From contig JAEYOP010000030.1 of assembly GCA_023411575.1 (NCBI GenBank), forward strand, positions 124,001 to 188,000: a stretch of 64,000 nt of DNA, given 5' to 3'. Position numbers and translations under genes: made by a program. The notes beneath the pieces were generated by a model. The model saw only the letters and a program-made list of their open reading frames with translations. It ran no database searches and was not told the origin of the DNA. The number at the start of each line of letters is the position of its first letter. Position 1 is the stretch's first letter. Source of the stretch: Bacillota bacterium. Lineage in GTDB: Bacteria; Bacillota; Clostridia; Acetivibrionales; DTU013. Shown here piece by piece: positions 8,750 through 17,011 of this stretch.

Positions 8750-11071
8750 ATGAAATTTACGGATGGATACTGGGTTACCAAGGACGGCGTTAACATAGGG
8801 GTTCCGATGGATATCAGGGATTACGGCATAAAGGACGGGGTTCTGAAGCTCCATGTCGCCACAAGGCCCGTAAGGCACAGGGGGGACACCCTGGAAGGCC
8901 CGATGCTGACCTTTGAATACAGTTCGCCGTTCCCGGACGTCATTTGCACAAGGGTTTATCATTTCAAGGGTGGATTGGCGAAGGGGCCGGCTTTCGGCCT
9001 TTATTCCGAGGAGGGCTTCCAGCCGCAGATTTCACAGCAGGAAGACAGCTTCCTCTTCACCTCCGGCAAGCTGACCCTGAAAATAAAAAAATCCGTGGGT
9101 TGGGCTGCGGAATACTTCTACGACGGCAAAAAGATCACCGGGAACGCCCACCGGAATACTGCGTTCATCTCCGTAGCGGGACAGGGGCCGTACATGCGGG
9201 AGCAGCTTGATCTGGGCGTGGGCGAGTATGTCTACGGGCTGGGCGAGCGCTTTACTCCCTTTGTGAAGAACGGCCAGGTGGTGGACATATGGAATGAGGA
9301 CGGCGGAACCAGCAGCGAGCTGTCCTATAAGAATATACCCTTTTATCTTTCCAGCAAAGGCTACGGCGTTTTTGTGAACCACGCGGAAAAGGTATCCTAT
9401 GAAATCGCTTCGGAAAATGTTTCAAAGGTACAGTTCAGCGTACCGGGAGAAGCCCTTGAATATTACGTCATCGGCGGGGGCTCGCCCAAGGCGGCCATCG
9501 GCAATTACACCCTCCTGACGGGCAGGCCGTCGATGCCTCCGGCGTGGTCCTTCGGCCTGTGGCTTACCACCTCGTTCACCACGAGCTATGATGAAAAAAC
9601 GGTGACCGGCTTTATAGACGGAATGGCGGAAAGAGACCTCCCGCTGCACGTTTTCCATTTTGACTGCTTCTGGATGAAGGAAAGCCAGTGGTGCGACTTC
9701 GAATGGGACAAGGAAGTCTTCCCGGATCCGGAGGGGATGCTCAAGCGCCTGAAAAGCAAGGGGCTCCGGATCTGCGTATGGATCAATTCCTACATTGCGC
9801 AGAAATCCAGGCTGTTTGACGAAGGCATGGAAAAAGGCTACCTGGTCAAGAGGCCGGACGGAAGCGTCTGGCAGTGGGACCGGTGGCAGGCGGGCATGGG
9901 CCTTGTGGATTTCACGAATCCGGCCGCCGTCAAATGGTACAAGGCGGAGCTGAAACGGCTGATGGATATGGGCGTAGACTGCTTCAAGACGGATTTCGGC
10001 GAGAGGATCCCCACCGATGTCGTGTGGCATGACGGTTCCGATCCGATGAAGATGCACAACTATTATACTTACTTATACAACAAGGCGGTATTCGAGGTAC
10101 TGGAGGAAAATCGCGGGAAGAACGAAGCAATGCTGTTTGCCCGTTCCGCAACGGTGGGCGGCCAGAAATTCCCCGTTCATTGGGGCGGCGATTGCTCCGC
10201 CAATTACGATTCCATGGCGGAAAGCCTCCGGGGCGGCCTGTCCCTCTGCGCCTCCGGCTTCGGCTTCTGGAGCCACGACATCAGCGGCTTCGAGCGGACG
10301 GCCCCGCCGGACATCTACAAGCGCTGGACGGCCTTTGGCCTGCTTTCCTCCCACAGCCGCCTGCACGGAAACGAATCCTACCGGGTGCCGTGGCTGTTTG
10401 ACGAGGAAGCGGTGGAGGTGCTCCGGTTCTTTACCAAACTCAAATGCCGGCTGATGCCGTATATCTACAATGCGGCAAGCCAGGCGGTGCAGAAAGGCGT
10501 TCCGACCATGCGCGCCATGGTGCTGGAATTCCCCGACGATCCGACCTGCCTGACGCTGGACAGACAATACCTGCTCGGAGATTCCCTGCTGGTCGCTCCT
10601 ATTTTTAATAATGAAGGAACCGCCCAATATTATCTGCCGGCCGGAACCTGGACCGATTTCTTCAGCGGCCGGAAGGCGGAGGGAGGCGCCTGGAGAACCG
10701 AGAAGCACGATTATTTCAGCCTGCCGCTCATGGTGAAGCAAAATTCCATCGTTGCACTGGGAGAGATCGGCAGCAAACCGGACTATGATTATCTGAACGG
10801 CACCGAACTTCATATATTCGAGCTGAAGGACGGATGCGCCACCTCAACCGGCCTGTGCAACGCCAAAGGAAACGAAGCGGAATTCACAGCCGAGCGCAAG
10901 GGCGATCTCATTACGCTGAAGGCGGAAGGTCCGCTCAAGCAGTGGAAAGCCGTCCTCAGGGGAGTCGATGCCGTAAAGGAGGCTTCAGGAGCCACCTTTA
11001 CAGCAGTTGAAAACGGAACGCTCGTCATCCCGGAAAAAGATTCGGGCACGGTTGTCGTCAAATTGGCATAA
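8750..11071 (+). CDS. yicI: GH31 alpha-xylosidase (YicI-like)
   Basis: Retaining alpha-glycosidase of 773 residues that removes alpha-linked xylose from xyloglucan-type oligosaccharides such as isoprimeverose; cytoplasmic, no signal peptide. The N-terminal beta-sandwich opens MKFTDGYWV, as in YicI. The barrel carries the nucleophile Asp415 in FKTDFGERIP and the acid/base Asp481 in HWGGDCSANYDSM, numbers one off from those of E. coli YicI. The KTDFGERIP form, rather than the DMNE form of alpha-glucosidases, points to xylosidase activity. A beta-sandwich C-terminal region follows. It is divergent from an AraC regulator and lies near GH94, GH3 and GH9 genes. Confidence 0.93.
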   Translation: MKFTDGYWVTKDGVNIGVPMDIRDYGIKDGVLKLHVATRPVRHRGDTLEGPMLTFEYSSPFPDVICTRVYHFKGGLAKGPAFGLYSEEGFQPQISQQEDSFLFTSGKLTLKIKKSVGWAAEYFYDGKKITGNAHRNTAFISVAGQGPYMREQLDLGVGEYVYGLGERFTPFVKNGQVVDIWNEDGGTSSELSYKNIPFYLSSKGYGVFVNHAEKVSYEIASENVSKVQFSVPGEALEYYVIGGGSPKAAIGNYTLLTGRPSMPPAWSFGLWLTTSFTTSYDEKTVTGFIDGMAERDLPLHVFHFDCFWMKESQWCDFEWDKEVFPDPEGMLKRLKSKGLRICVWINSYIAQKSRLFDEGMEKGYLVKRPDGSVWQWDRWQAGMGLVDFTNPAAVKWYKAELKRLMDMGVDCFKTDFGERIPTDVVWHDGSDPMKMHNYYTYLYNKAVFEVLEENRGKNEAMLFARSATVGGQKFPVHWGGDCSANYDSMAESLRGGLSLCASGFGFWSHDISGFERTAPPDIYKRWTAFGLLSSHSRLHGNESYRVPWLFDEEAVEVLRFFTKLKCRLMPYIYNAASQAVQKGVPTMRAMVLEFPDDPTCLTLDRQYLLGDSLLVAPIFNNEGTAQYYLPAGTWTDFFSGRKAEGGAWRTEKHDYFSLPLMVKQNSIVALGEIGSKPDYDYLNGTELHIFELKDGCATSTGLCNAKGNEAEFTAERKGDLITLKAEGPLKQWKAVLRGVDAVKEASGATFTAVENGTLVIPEKDSGTVVVKLA

Positions 11072-11141
11072 TCCTGGTAGGTGAAATTCCGAGCCGGCTA
11101 TAATATGACATGACAAAAACTTAAAAAACGATCAAAAAAAC

Positions 11142-11170
11142 TTGATTAGTTGAGTTTTGTGTAATATAAT
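11142..11170 (+). promoter_or_regulatory. Promoter of the zinc-ribbon gene
   Basis: TTGATT at 11142-11147, a 17-bp spacer, TATAAT at 11165-11170. The start codon is 100 bp further on; nothing I recognise lies in that leader. Confidence 0.7.
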
Positions 11171-11269
11171 GTAAATGCCCGGCGTATAATGCACAGCGCA
11201 TATATCCGGACAGATATAGCTGCGGTAGGCAGGAAACTACTAATCTTTCTGAAACGAGGGGACTATTAA

Positions 11270-11554
11270 ATGTTCGAAGACAAAACGTTAGTGTGCAAGG
11301 ATTGTGGACAGGAATTTGTTTTTACAGCCGGCGAACAAGAGTTTTATGCGGCAAGAGGTTTTCAGAACGAGCCCGGAAGATGCAAAGAGTGCAGGTCATC
11401 AAGAAAGTCCCAGTTCAGCAGGGACGGCTCTGCCAAGAGAGAGAGAGAGTTGTTCGATGCCGTTTGCGCACAGTGCGGAAAAGAGACCAAGGTTCCTTTC
11501 AAACCGCGTTTGGACAAGCCTGTATATTGCAGCGATTGTTTTTCAAATCGTTAA
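11270..11554 (+). CDS. Double zinc-ribbon protein
   Basis: 94 residues with four CxxC-type knuckles: CKDC (9-12) pairing with CKEC (about 38-41), and CAQC pairing with CSDC near the C-terminus. The first half (LVCKDCGQEFVFTAGEQEFY, then PGRCKECR) is the probable zinc-binding domain seen in many clostridial and Chloroflexi proteins. It should bind two zinc ions and perhaps nucleic acid; no enzymatic role is known to me. The linker KRERELFD is charged and flexible. It has its own promoter and is the only gene of its unit. Confidence 0.85.
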   Translation: MFEDKTLVCKDCGQEFVFTAGEQEFYAARGFQNEPGRCKECRSSRKSQFSRDGSAKRERELFDAVCAQCGKETKVPFKPRLDKPVYCSDCFSNR

Positions 11555-11591
11555 TTTGATTTCCGTCTGAATTTAATATGGTAAACATTTA

Positions 11592-11617
11592 AGCCCTGTG
11601 TATAACTATACAGGGCT
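11592..11617 (+). terminator. Hairpin after the zinc-ribbon gene
   Basis: AGCCCTGT and ACAGGGCT form an eight-base stem with a 10-nt loop 35 bp after the stop codon. There is no T tract, so it may stabilise the mRNA end rather than terminate transcription. Confidence 0.4.
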
Positions 11618-11710
11618 ATACTTGTATGGTGATAAATGTTGATTTATGTATGACTGCAAGGGGTTTGATTTACATAAGGCCGCAGGAAAAAAACCAGTTT
11701 TTCCGCCGGC

Positions 11711-11807
11711 TTATCCACATGCCGGGACGCTTTATTTGCGGTTATTCACAGGTTTATCCACATAATCCACAGGATTTATATTCACAAAACACTTGTTTTG
11801 TGAATAT
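11711..11807 (+). other. DnaA-box cluster with a 30-bp palindrome
   Basis: Within a 548-bp gene-free stretch (11555-12102) there are two perfect DnaA boxes TTATCCACA (11711-11719, 11754-11762), a TTATTCACA (11742-11750) and a TAATCCACA (11763-11771), all on the plus strand. A perfect 30-bp palindrome (11778-11807, 14-base arms) follows directly; each arm begins ATATTCACA, a further near-match. Weaker boxes occur at 11874-11882 (minus) and 11961-11969. No dnaA, dnaN or gyr gene is nearby. It could be a DnaA-regulated site, a DnaA-titrating cluster or an origin element. Confidence 0.6.
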
Positions 11808-11866
11808 TTATGTAGATCCCGAAGACGCTGAAAAACAGGCGCCTGAAGGCCATCGGCAGAAAATGG

Positions 11867-11872
11867 TATAAT
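11867..11872 (+). promoter_or_regulatory. Extended -10 box likely driving hpf
   Basis: TGG-TATAAT, an extended -10 element, with no good -35 box. Transcription from here would give a leader of about 220 nt before hpf. A second TATAAT lies at 11889-11894. Confidence 0.4.
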
Positions 11873-11929
11873 TATTGGATAAATTAGTTATAATTCTACT
11901 GATGGCATTTTACCCAAAGGAAATCGAAT

Positions 11930-12084
11930 TATTTCGTTTTGTCCGGATTTCTGGAAGGATTTATCCAAATGGATGTGGAATACAAATATATGCCTTTTGA
12001 ATAAAAGCTGTTAAGAAAGGTATTACTCGGGTAATAATAGGTAAATTCATATTCCGAGAGATACTGGCATGACAAAACGAAATA
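11930..12084 (+). ncRNA. Structured leader candidate upstream of hpf, possible raiA-motif RNA
   Basis: TATTTCGTTTTGTC (11930-11943) and GACAAAACGAAATA (12071-12084) are perfect 14-base complements that would close a 155-nt element ending one base before the AGGAAAGGGG ribosome site. Inside are a hairpin with a six-base stem and TCGG loop (12021-12036) and two pairings that cross each other (GGAATA with TATTCC, ATGCC with GGCAT), as in a pseudoknot. A conserved noncoding RNA, the raiA motif, is known upstream of this gene in Firmicutes; I cannot confirm a match by eye. Confidence 0.45.
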
Positions 12085-12102
12085 GGAAAGGGGCAATGGT
12101 TT

Positions 12103-12633
12103 ATGAAATTTATTATCAGCGGTAAAAACCTGGAGGTTACGGATGCACTAAGAGAAAGAGTCAACAAAAAGCTCGGAAAGCTGGAAAAGTTCTTCAATCC
12201 GCAGACGGAAGCGCATGTTACCATGAATGTGGAGCGGAACAGGCACATCCTTGAAGTCACGATCCTTGCGAACAGTCTCAAACTGCGTGCCGAAGTTTCC
12301 GGCGACGATATGTATACATGTATTGACAGGGCCGAGGCTATTCTGGAGGGCCAGATCCGGAAAAACAAGACCCGTCTGGCAAAGCGGCTCCATGAGGCGG
12401 CGTTCCAGGCCGACAGCTTTACCGCGGAACCGGCCGTCGAGGAGGAAAAGGAATTCAAGGTCGTGCGGACCAAACGGTTTGCGATAAAACCGATGCCTAT
12501 AGACGAAGCCATCCTTCAGATGAATCTGCTCGGACATGAATTCTTCATGTTTTCCAATGCGGAGACCAACGAAGTGAATGTTGTATATAAGCGTAAAAAT
12601 GGAAATTATGGCTTGATCGAACCCGAATTCTGA
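12103..12633 (+). CDS. hpf: Long-form ribosome hibernation promoting factor
   Basis: 176-residue protein that binds the 30S decoding region and, through its C-terminal domain, joins two 70S ribosomes into inactive 100S dimers in stationary phase. The N-terminal domain (1-100, starting MKFIISGKNLEVTDALRERV, with KLGKLEKFF) is the YfiA fold; a linker follows (110-122); the C-terminal dimerisation domain (about 122-176) has KRFAIKPMPIDEAILQM, GHEFFMF and NVVYKRKNGNYGLI. Regulation probably involves the long leader. Start ATG lies 8 nt from AAAGGGG. Confidence 0.96.
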   Translation: MKFIISGKNLEVTDALRERVNKKLGKLEKFFNPQTEAHVTMNVERNRHILEVTILANSLKLRAEVSGDDMYTCIDRAEAILEGQIRKNKTRLAKRLHEAAFQADSFTAEPAVEEEKEFKVVRTKRFAIKPMPIDEAILQMNLLGHEFFMFSNAETNEVNVVYKRKNGNYGLIEPEF

Positions 12634-12653
12634 GAAAGTGTCAGGGGGATGTC

Positions 12654-14438
12654 ATGAATAAGTTGTTTACAATCATAGCAGTGACGTTAACAGCGTCACT
12701 GCTTCTTTTCGGGTGCAGCAGCGGCGCGGGAAATGCGGCCGCCACCGGTGCGACAGAGAAAACGGAGGAAAAGGGTGCCATGAAGAATGCAGCAGGGAAG
12801 GCGGCTTCCCTGTCTCTTAACGACAATATCCACATCAATCAGGTCGGATACCGGGAAAAGGACCGCAAGCAGGTCATTGTGAACGGGAAGGCGGAGACCT
12901 TCGCCGTTTTTGAAAAATCCGGCGGCAAGCCGGTTTTCACGGGGAAGCTGAAAGGCGGCGGGACGGACGGCGCCAGCGGCGACGTTGTGTATTACGGTGA
13001 TTTTTCCGATTGCCGGACCCCGGGAGCTTATTACATCCAGGTGCCGGGCGTAGGCTTATCCGGTGTCTTTACGATCGGGGACGCCGTCTACGGTGATTTG
13101 AAAAGAGCCCTTCTGAAGGCTTTCTATTACCAGCGCTGCGGGATGGAGCTGGAGGAAAAATTCGCTGGCGCTTGGGCCCACCCGGCCTGCCATACGGCAA
13201 AGGCGGCCGTATACGGCAGGGAGGACGTGGAATTGGACGGGAACGGCGGCTGGCATGATGCGGGGGATTACGGGAAATATACCGTTGCGGCGGCCACTGC
13301 CCTTGCCGATCTTATGATGGCGTGGGAGCTTTTCCCGGACCGCTTTGCCGAGGATGTCGATATTCCGGAGAGCGGAAACAAAACCCCGGATATCCTGGAC
13401 GAAGTCCGGTACGAACTGGAGTGGCTCCTGAAAATGCAGGACGCCGAAACAGGCGGCGCTTATCACAAGCTGTCCACCAAAACCTTTCCGCCTCTTTCCA
13501 TGATGCCCCAGGACGATCTGGGCAAGCTTTATTTCTCCCCCATTTCCTCCGCGGCCACGGGCGACTTTGCGGCGGTGACCGCCATGGCCGCAAGAATTTT
13601 CCGCCCCTATGACGCGGCATTCGCGGAAAGCTGCCGGAAGGCGGCTGTAAAAGCCTGGAACTGGCTGGAGGAGAATCCGGATCCGGTGATCTTTAAAAAT
13701 CCGGGGGATATCGCCACCGGAGAATACGGGGATGCAAACGATTCCGACGAGCGCTTCTGGGCTGCCGCGGAATTGTACCGGGGGACCGGGAATCCGGTTT
13801 ACGGCGAATACGTCAAAAGCGTTTACCGCAGTGCGGGCACAGGCGGTTTCGGCTTTGGATGGCAGAATGTAGAAGGCTTTGCCGGAATTGCCTACATGAA
13901 TACGGACAAGGCAAAGCAGGATGAGACGGTATACGGTTTTCTGGAAAAGGCTTTGTTGAGCACGGCGGATAAAAAGCTGGCAGCCAGCCGAAAGGATGGA
14001 TATCGCATTACCCTGAGGAACGGCGATTATGTCTGGGGAAGCAATATGATCCTTATGAATGACGCCAGGCTCCTGATCCTCGCCCATATGCTGGAACCCC
14101 AGAAGGGCTATGCCGAGGCGGCGGTTGGCAATCTGAACTACCTGCTGGGCGGCAATCCGCTCAACCAGTGTTATGTAACGGGCTTCGGGACGAAACCGGT
14201 CATGGACCCGCACCACCGGCCCTCCAAGGCCGACAATGCCGAACAGCCGGTACCCGGCCTCGTCGCCGGCGGACCCAACGCGGGTCTCCAGGACGATATC
14301 GCCAGGATCAACCTGAAAGAGAAGGCGCCCGCAAGATGTTACATAGATTCCAGCGGTTCCTATTCTACGAACGAGATCGCAATTTACTGGAACTCCCCTG
14401 CGGTGTTTGTCACGGCATATTTTTGCGGGAAGGATTGA
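12654..14438 (+). CDS. GH9 cellulase-type lipoprotein
   Basis: 594 residues, anchored outside the membrane: a lipoprotein signal peptide ends in LLLFGC, with Cys21 as lipidation site, followed by an Ala/Gly/Lys-rich linker. Residues about 60-145 form the Ig-like N-terminal cellulase domain (HINQVGYREKD to GVFTIGD), then comes the GH9 (alpha/alpha)6 barrel. DAGDYGKY carries Asp202 and Asp205 (the base pair), HHRPS is the substrate His motif and SYSTNEIAIYWNSP has the acid Glu574. It is an inverting endo- or processive glucanase; xyloglucan or cello-oligosaccharides are possible substrates. No dockerin or carbohydrate-binding module is present. It follows hpf by 20 bp. Confidence 0.92.
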   Translation: MNKLFTIIAVTLTASLLLFGCSSGAGNAAATGATEKTEEKGAMKNAAGKAASLSLNDNIHINQVGYREKDRKQVIVNGKAETFAVFEKSGGKPVFTGKLKGGGTDGASGDVVYYGDFSDCRTPGAYYIQVPGVGLSGVFTIGDAVYGDLKRALLKAFYYQRCGMELEEKFAGAWAHPACHTAKAAVYGREDVELDGNGGWHDAGDYGKYTVAAATALADLMMAWELFPDRFAEDVDIPESGNKTPDILDEVRYELEWLLKMQDAETGGAYHKLSTKTFPPLSMMPQDDLGKLYFSPISSAATGDFAAVTAMAARIFRPYDAAFAESCRKAAVKAWNWLEENPDPVIFKNPGDIATGEYGDANDSDERFWAAAELYRGTGNPVYGEYVKSVYRSAGTGGFGFGWQNVEGFAGIAYMNTDKAKQDETVYGFLEKALLSTADKKLAASRKDGYRITLRNGDYVWGSNMILMNDARLLILAHMLEPQKGYAEAAVGNLNYLLGGNPLNQCYVTGFGTKPVMDPHHRPSKADNAEQPVPGLVAGGPNAGLQDDIARINLKEKAPARCYIDSSGSYSTNEIAIYWNSPAVFVTAYFCGKD

Positions 14439-14450
14439 AAAAGACGCGAA

Positions 14451-15074
14451 ATGAACTACATCGACTTGTCCTGGAAAATCGATCAGGGGATTCCCGTCTA
14501 TCCGGGGGATGAGGAAGTAAAGCTGGTACGGTCAAAGTGGCTTGAGACGGACCATTACAATGCGTACTCCCTATCCACGGGCCTGCACGCGGGGACCCAT
14601 ATCGACTGCCCGATGCACCTGCTGGACAGCTTGGATAAAATGGCGGATTACCCCCTGGACCGTTTTGCAGGCAGAGGCTTTCTGATCGACGCCAGGGGCG
14701 AGCGGGAAATCCGCTGTAAGCCCGGATATGACGGCATAAGACGAGGGGACATCGTCCTGGTCCTTACCGGGACGGATCAATGCTACGGAACGGCGGAATA
14801 TTATGGGAACCATCCGGTGATAAGCCTTGACCTGGCGGATTTCCTGGTTTCAAGGGAAATAAGGATGCTGGGGGTCGATATGCCTTCCCCGGATGACCCG
14901 CCATTCCCGGTGCACAAGCGGCTCCTTGGGAGCGGTATTTTTCTCCTGGAGAATCTGACCGGATTAGAACGGCTGCTGCAAGTGCAGGGCGACTTTGAAG
15001 TGTTTGCGGCGCCGCTGAAAATAAATGCCGAAGCCAGCCTGACAAGGGCGTTCGCCCGGGTCTGCGAATTCTGA
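14451..15074 (+). CDS. Cyclase-family metal-dependent hydrolase (kynurenine formamidase-like)
   Basis: 207 residues of the cyclase/amidohydrolase fold. The family signature HAGTHIDCPMH (about 46-56) supplies the His and Asp residues that bind zinc or manganese; the N-terminal MNYIDLSWKIDQGIPVYPGD matches the usual IDLS..I..G.P.YPGD opening. Family members hydrolyse N-formylkynurenine or related amides and lactones, but no tryptophan-breakdown genes are nearby, so the substrate is open. It starts 12 bp after the GH9 stop with a weak ribosome site, so it is probably co-transcribed with it. Confidence 0.88.
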   Translation: MNYIDLSWKIDQGIPVYPGDEEVKLVRSKWLETDHYNAYSLSTGLHAGTHIDCPMHLLDSLDKMADYPLDRFAGRGFLIDARGEREIRCKPGYDGIRRGDIVLVLTGTDQCYGTAEYYGNHPVISLDLADFLVSREIRMLGVDMPSPDDPPFPVHKRLLGSGIFLLENLTGLERLLQVQGDFEVFAAPLKINAEASLTRAFARVCEF

Positions 15075-15188
15075 CGAAGGAGTCATGCCTGCGGAACCAG
15101 AACAGCTGCCGGGCCGGAGCCGGGAGGAGCCGAGGGAACAGAGCCCTTGCCGGACGGAACACATCTTGCCGTGATACCTCGTTGAAGC

Positions 15189-15217
15189 TTGCACATCAAG
15201 CCGCAAGCGAATATAAT
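15189..15217 (+). promoter_or_regulatory. Promoter of the solute-binding/OmpA gene
   Basis: TTGCAC at 15189-15194, a 17-bp spacer, TATAAT at 15212-15217, about 40 bp before the start. A second TATAAT lies at 15223-15228. Confidence 0.7.
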
Positions 15218-15257
15218 ATCCTTATAATATAGAGAAAATTGTAAGGGGAGGTTGCAC

Positions 15258-16931
15258 ATGGCAAGAGGCAGGATTAAATGGGGAAACATACTGATTCTTT
15301 TTCTGATAATAGCAGCCGGAGTGGCGGCTTTTTATTATAAAAATCCGGACCTGTTCAAAGGGATAGGGAACGGCGGAACGGTGGAAGCAGCGCGGACCTC
15401 GCAGGAAAGCAGCCCTCCGAAAGCGGAGGGGACTTTGCAGGAAAACGGCGCGGCGGATACCCGGATTGCCGAAGATGGCGCAAAACCGGCTTCCGACGCT
15501 TTCGTGCTGGGCTTGGATTCCTGGATCGGCGGAACGCCTGCGTTGATTGCACTGAACCGGGAGTACAACCGGGATTATTCCCTGAATCTGCAGTTGAAAT
15601 ATATTACGAATGACCGAGACCGGATCACGGCATTGAAAAATGGGGAAATTCATGCAACCGAGATGACGCTGCCTGCGTTTCTCCGGTTCCAGAAGGAATT
15701 TCCAGACAGCGGGGTGGTCCTCGGCTTTACCGACTTTTCCCGCGGCGCGGACGGAATCATTGCCCGGTCCAATATCGGGACGCTGAATGACATGGAAGGC
15801 AAAAAAGTTTCCTTCGTCAGCGACGGAATAGGCAAGTTCATATTGAACAAGTTTCTGCGGCTTACCGGCCTGCGGTACCAGGATATCATCCCGGTGGAGC
15901 GCAAGGAAATGAGCGAGGTTATCGAGGATCTGAAAACCGGAAGCGCCGATCTGGCCGTTTCCTGGAGCCCGGATATGAACCTTGCCGTCAAGGAGATCAA
16001 TGCCGCCCAACCGGATTCCGCAAGGCTGCTGATCACGACAAAGGAGGTGCCGGACCTGGTTCCTACCGTTTTGGTGGCCAACCGGGCCGTGGCGGAAAAA
16101 TATCCGAAGAAAGTGGACGCATTCCTGAAAACCTGGTATGTTTCGGCAAAATACATCCTTGAAAAGCCGGATAAAGCTTACGCCAAGCTTGCGGAGCTCA
16201 TGGCGGGAAACGAGGATATTTACGGCGGGGTTACCGCCGCGGACGTAAAGGATTCCTTCGAGCACATCAAACTCATGTCCCTGAACGACAACTTTTCGTA
16301 TTTTGGATTGAATGGCGATGAGCGGAAGATTGACGCGATTATAAGCGATACGGTGAAAACCTGGCAGAAGTATGGGGATATGGACGAGAACGGCGTTCCT
16401 TCCGGCCTTGTCGCGGATTCCTTCCAGAAAGCCCTTTATGAGGAAAAGGACGAGGAACTGCTGGTAGACGCCCTGGATTCCAATCTTACCGGAAATGCGG
16501 CCCGCACGGGGGAAGAGGCGAAGGAATTCAAGGCAATGGATGCCGCCAGTGTGGATAAGAACACCGAGAAGATTGCGAAAGTGGATATTCCACCCGTTTA
16601 TTACGACTCGGGGAAAGCCGCCGTCAAAAAGGAATCGCTTTCCGTGCTGAACGAGGTGGTCAGCGTGTTGAAGCAGTTCCCGGAATACTACCTGATTATT
16701 GACGCCCATACCGATTCCGAGGGAAGCAGCGAATCCAACCTCAAGCTTTCCAGGGACAGGGCGGAGACGGTCCGCGCCTACCTGGTGTCCCAGAAAATCG
16801 ACCCGAACCGGCTGATCGCAAGGGGCTGGGGGGAAAGCAGGCTGCTGGTGGCCGATGAAAAAACGGAAGAAGATCGTGCGAAGAACAGGAGAACGGAATT
16901 TATCCTGACCAGGGAGGCGGCTGCGGAATAG
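15258..16931 (+). CDS. Membrane-anchored solute-binding protein fused to an OmpA domain
   Basis: 557 residues in three parts: an N-terminal membrane helix (about 9-27), a linker, a periplasmic-binding domain of the NMT1/TauA type (about 75-340, with SWIGGTPALIALNREY and repeated lobe patterns), and a C-terminal OmpA/MotB-type peptidoglycan-binding domain (about 445-555) with IIDAHTDSEGSSESN, LSRDRAETV and NRRTEFIL. It should sit outside the membrane, gripping the cell wall while sensing or capturing a small ligand. No ABC permease or ATPase is adjacent, arguing for sensing rather than import. ATG at 15258 is 7 nt from AAGGGGAG. The next gene, 80 bp on, may be its partner. Confidence 0.85.
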   Translation: MARGRIKWGNILILFLIIAAGVAAFYYKNPDLFKGIGNGGTVEAARTSQESSPPKAEGTLQENGAADTRIAEDGAKPASDAFVLGLDSWIGGTPALIALNREYNRDYSLNLQLKYITNDRDRITALKNGEIHATEMTLPAFLRFQKEFPDSGVVLGFTDFSRGADGIIARSNIGTLNDMEGKKVSFVSDGIGKFILNKFLRLTGLRYQDIIPVERKEMSEVIEDLKTGSADLAVSWSPDMNLAVKEINAAQPDSARLLITTKEVPDLVPTVLVANRAVAEKYPKKVDAFLKTWYVSAKYILEKPDKAYAKLAELMAGNEDIYGGVTAADVKDSFEHIKLMSLNDNFSYFGLNGDERKIDAIISDTVKTWQKYGDMDENGVPSGLVADSFQKALYEEKDEELLVDALDSNLTGNAARTGEEAKEFKAMDAASVDKNTEKIAKVDIPPVYYDSGKAAVKKESLSVLNEVVSVLKQFPEYYLIIDAHTDSEGSSESNLKLSRDRAETVRAYLVSQKIDPNRLIARGWGESRLLVADEKTEEDRAKNRRTEFILTREAAAE

Positions 16932-17011
16932 GTCTGCCGCCCGCGCCGGAAAGGGACCGGTGCATTGGGAAAGCCGCAATTCATTGTGAAAGTCAAACCG
17001 GGAGAGGTTCA

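Noticed and set aside
11626..11871. 81-codon open frame in the gene-free stretch before hpf
   Set aside because: It runs through the DnaA boxes and the palindrome, lacks a ribosome site and its composition is unlike the neighbouring proteins.
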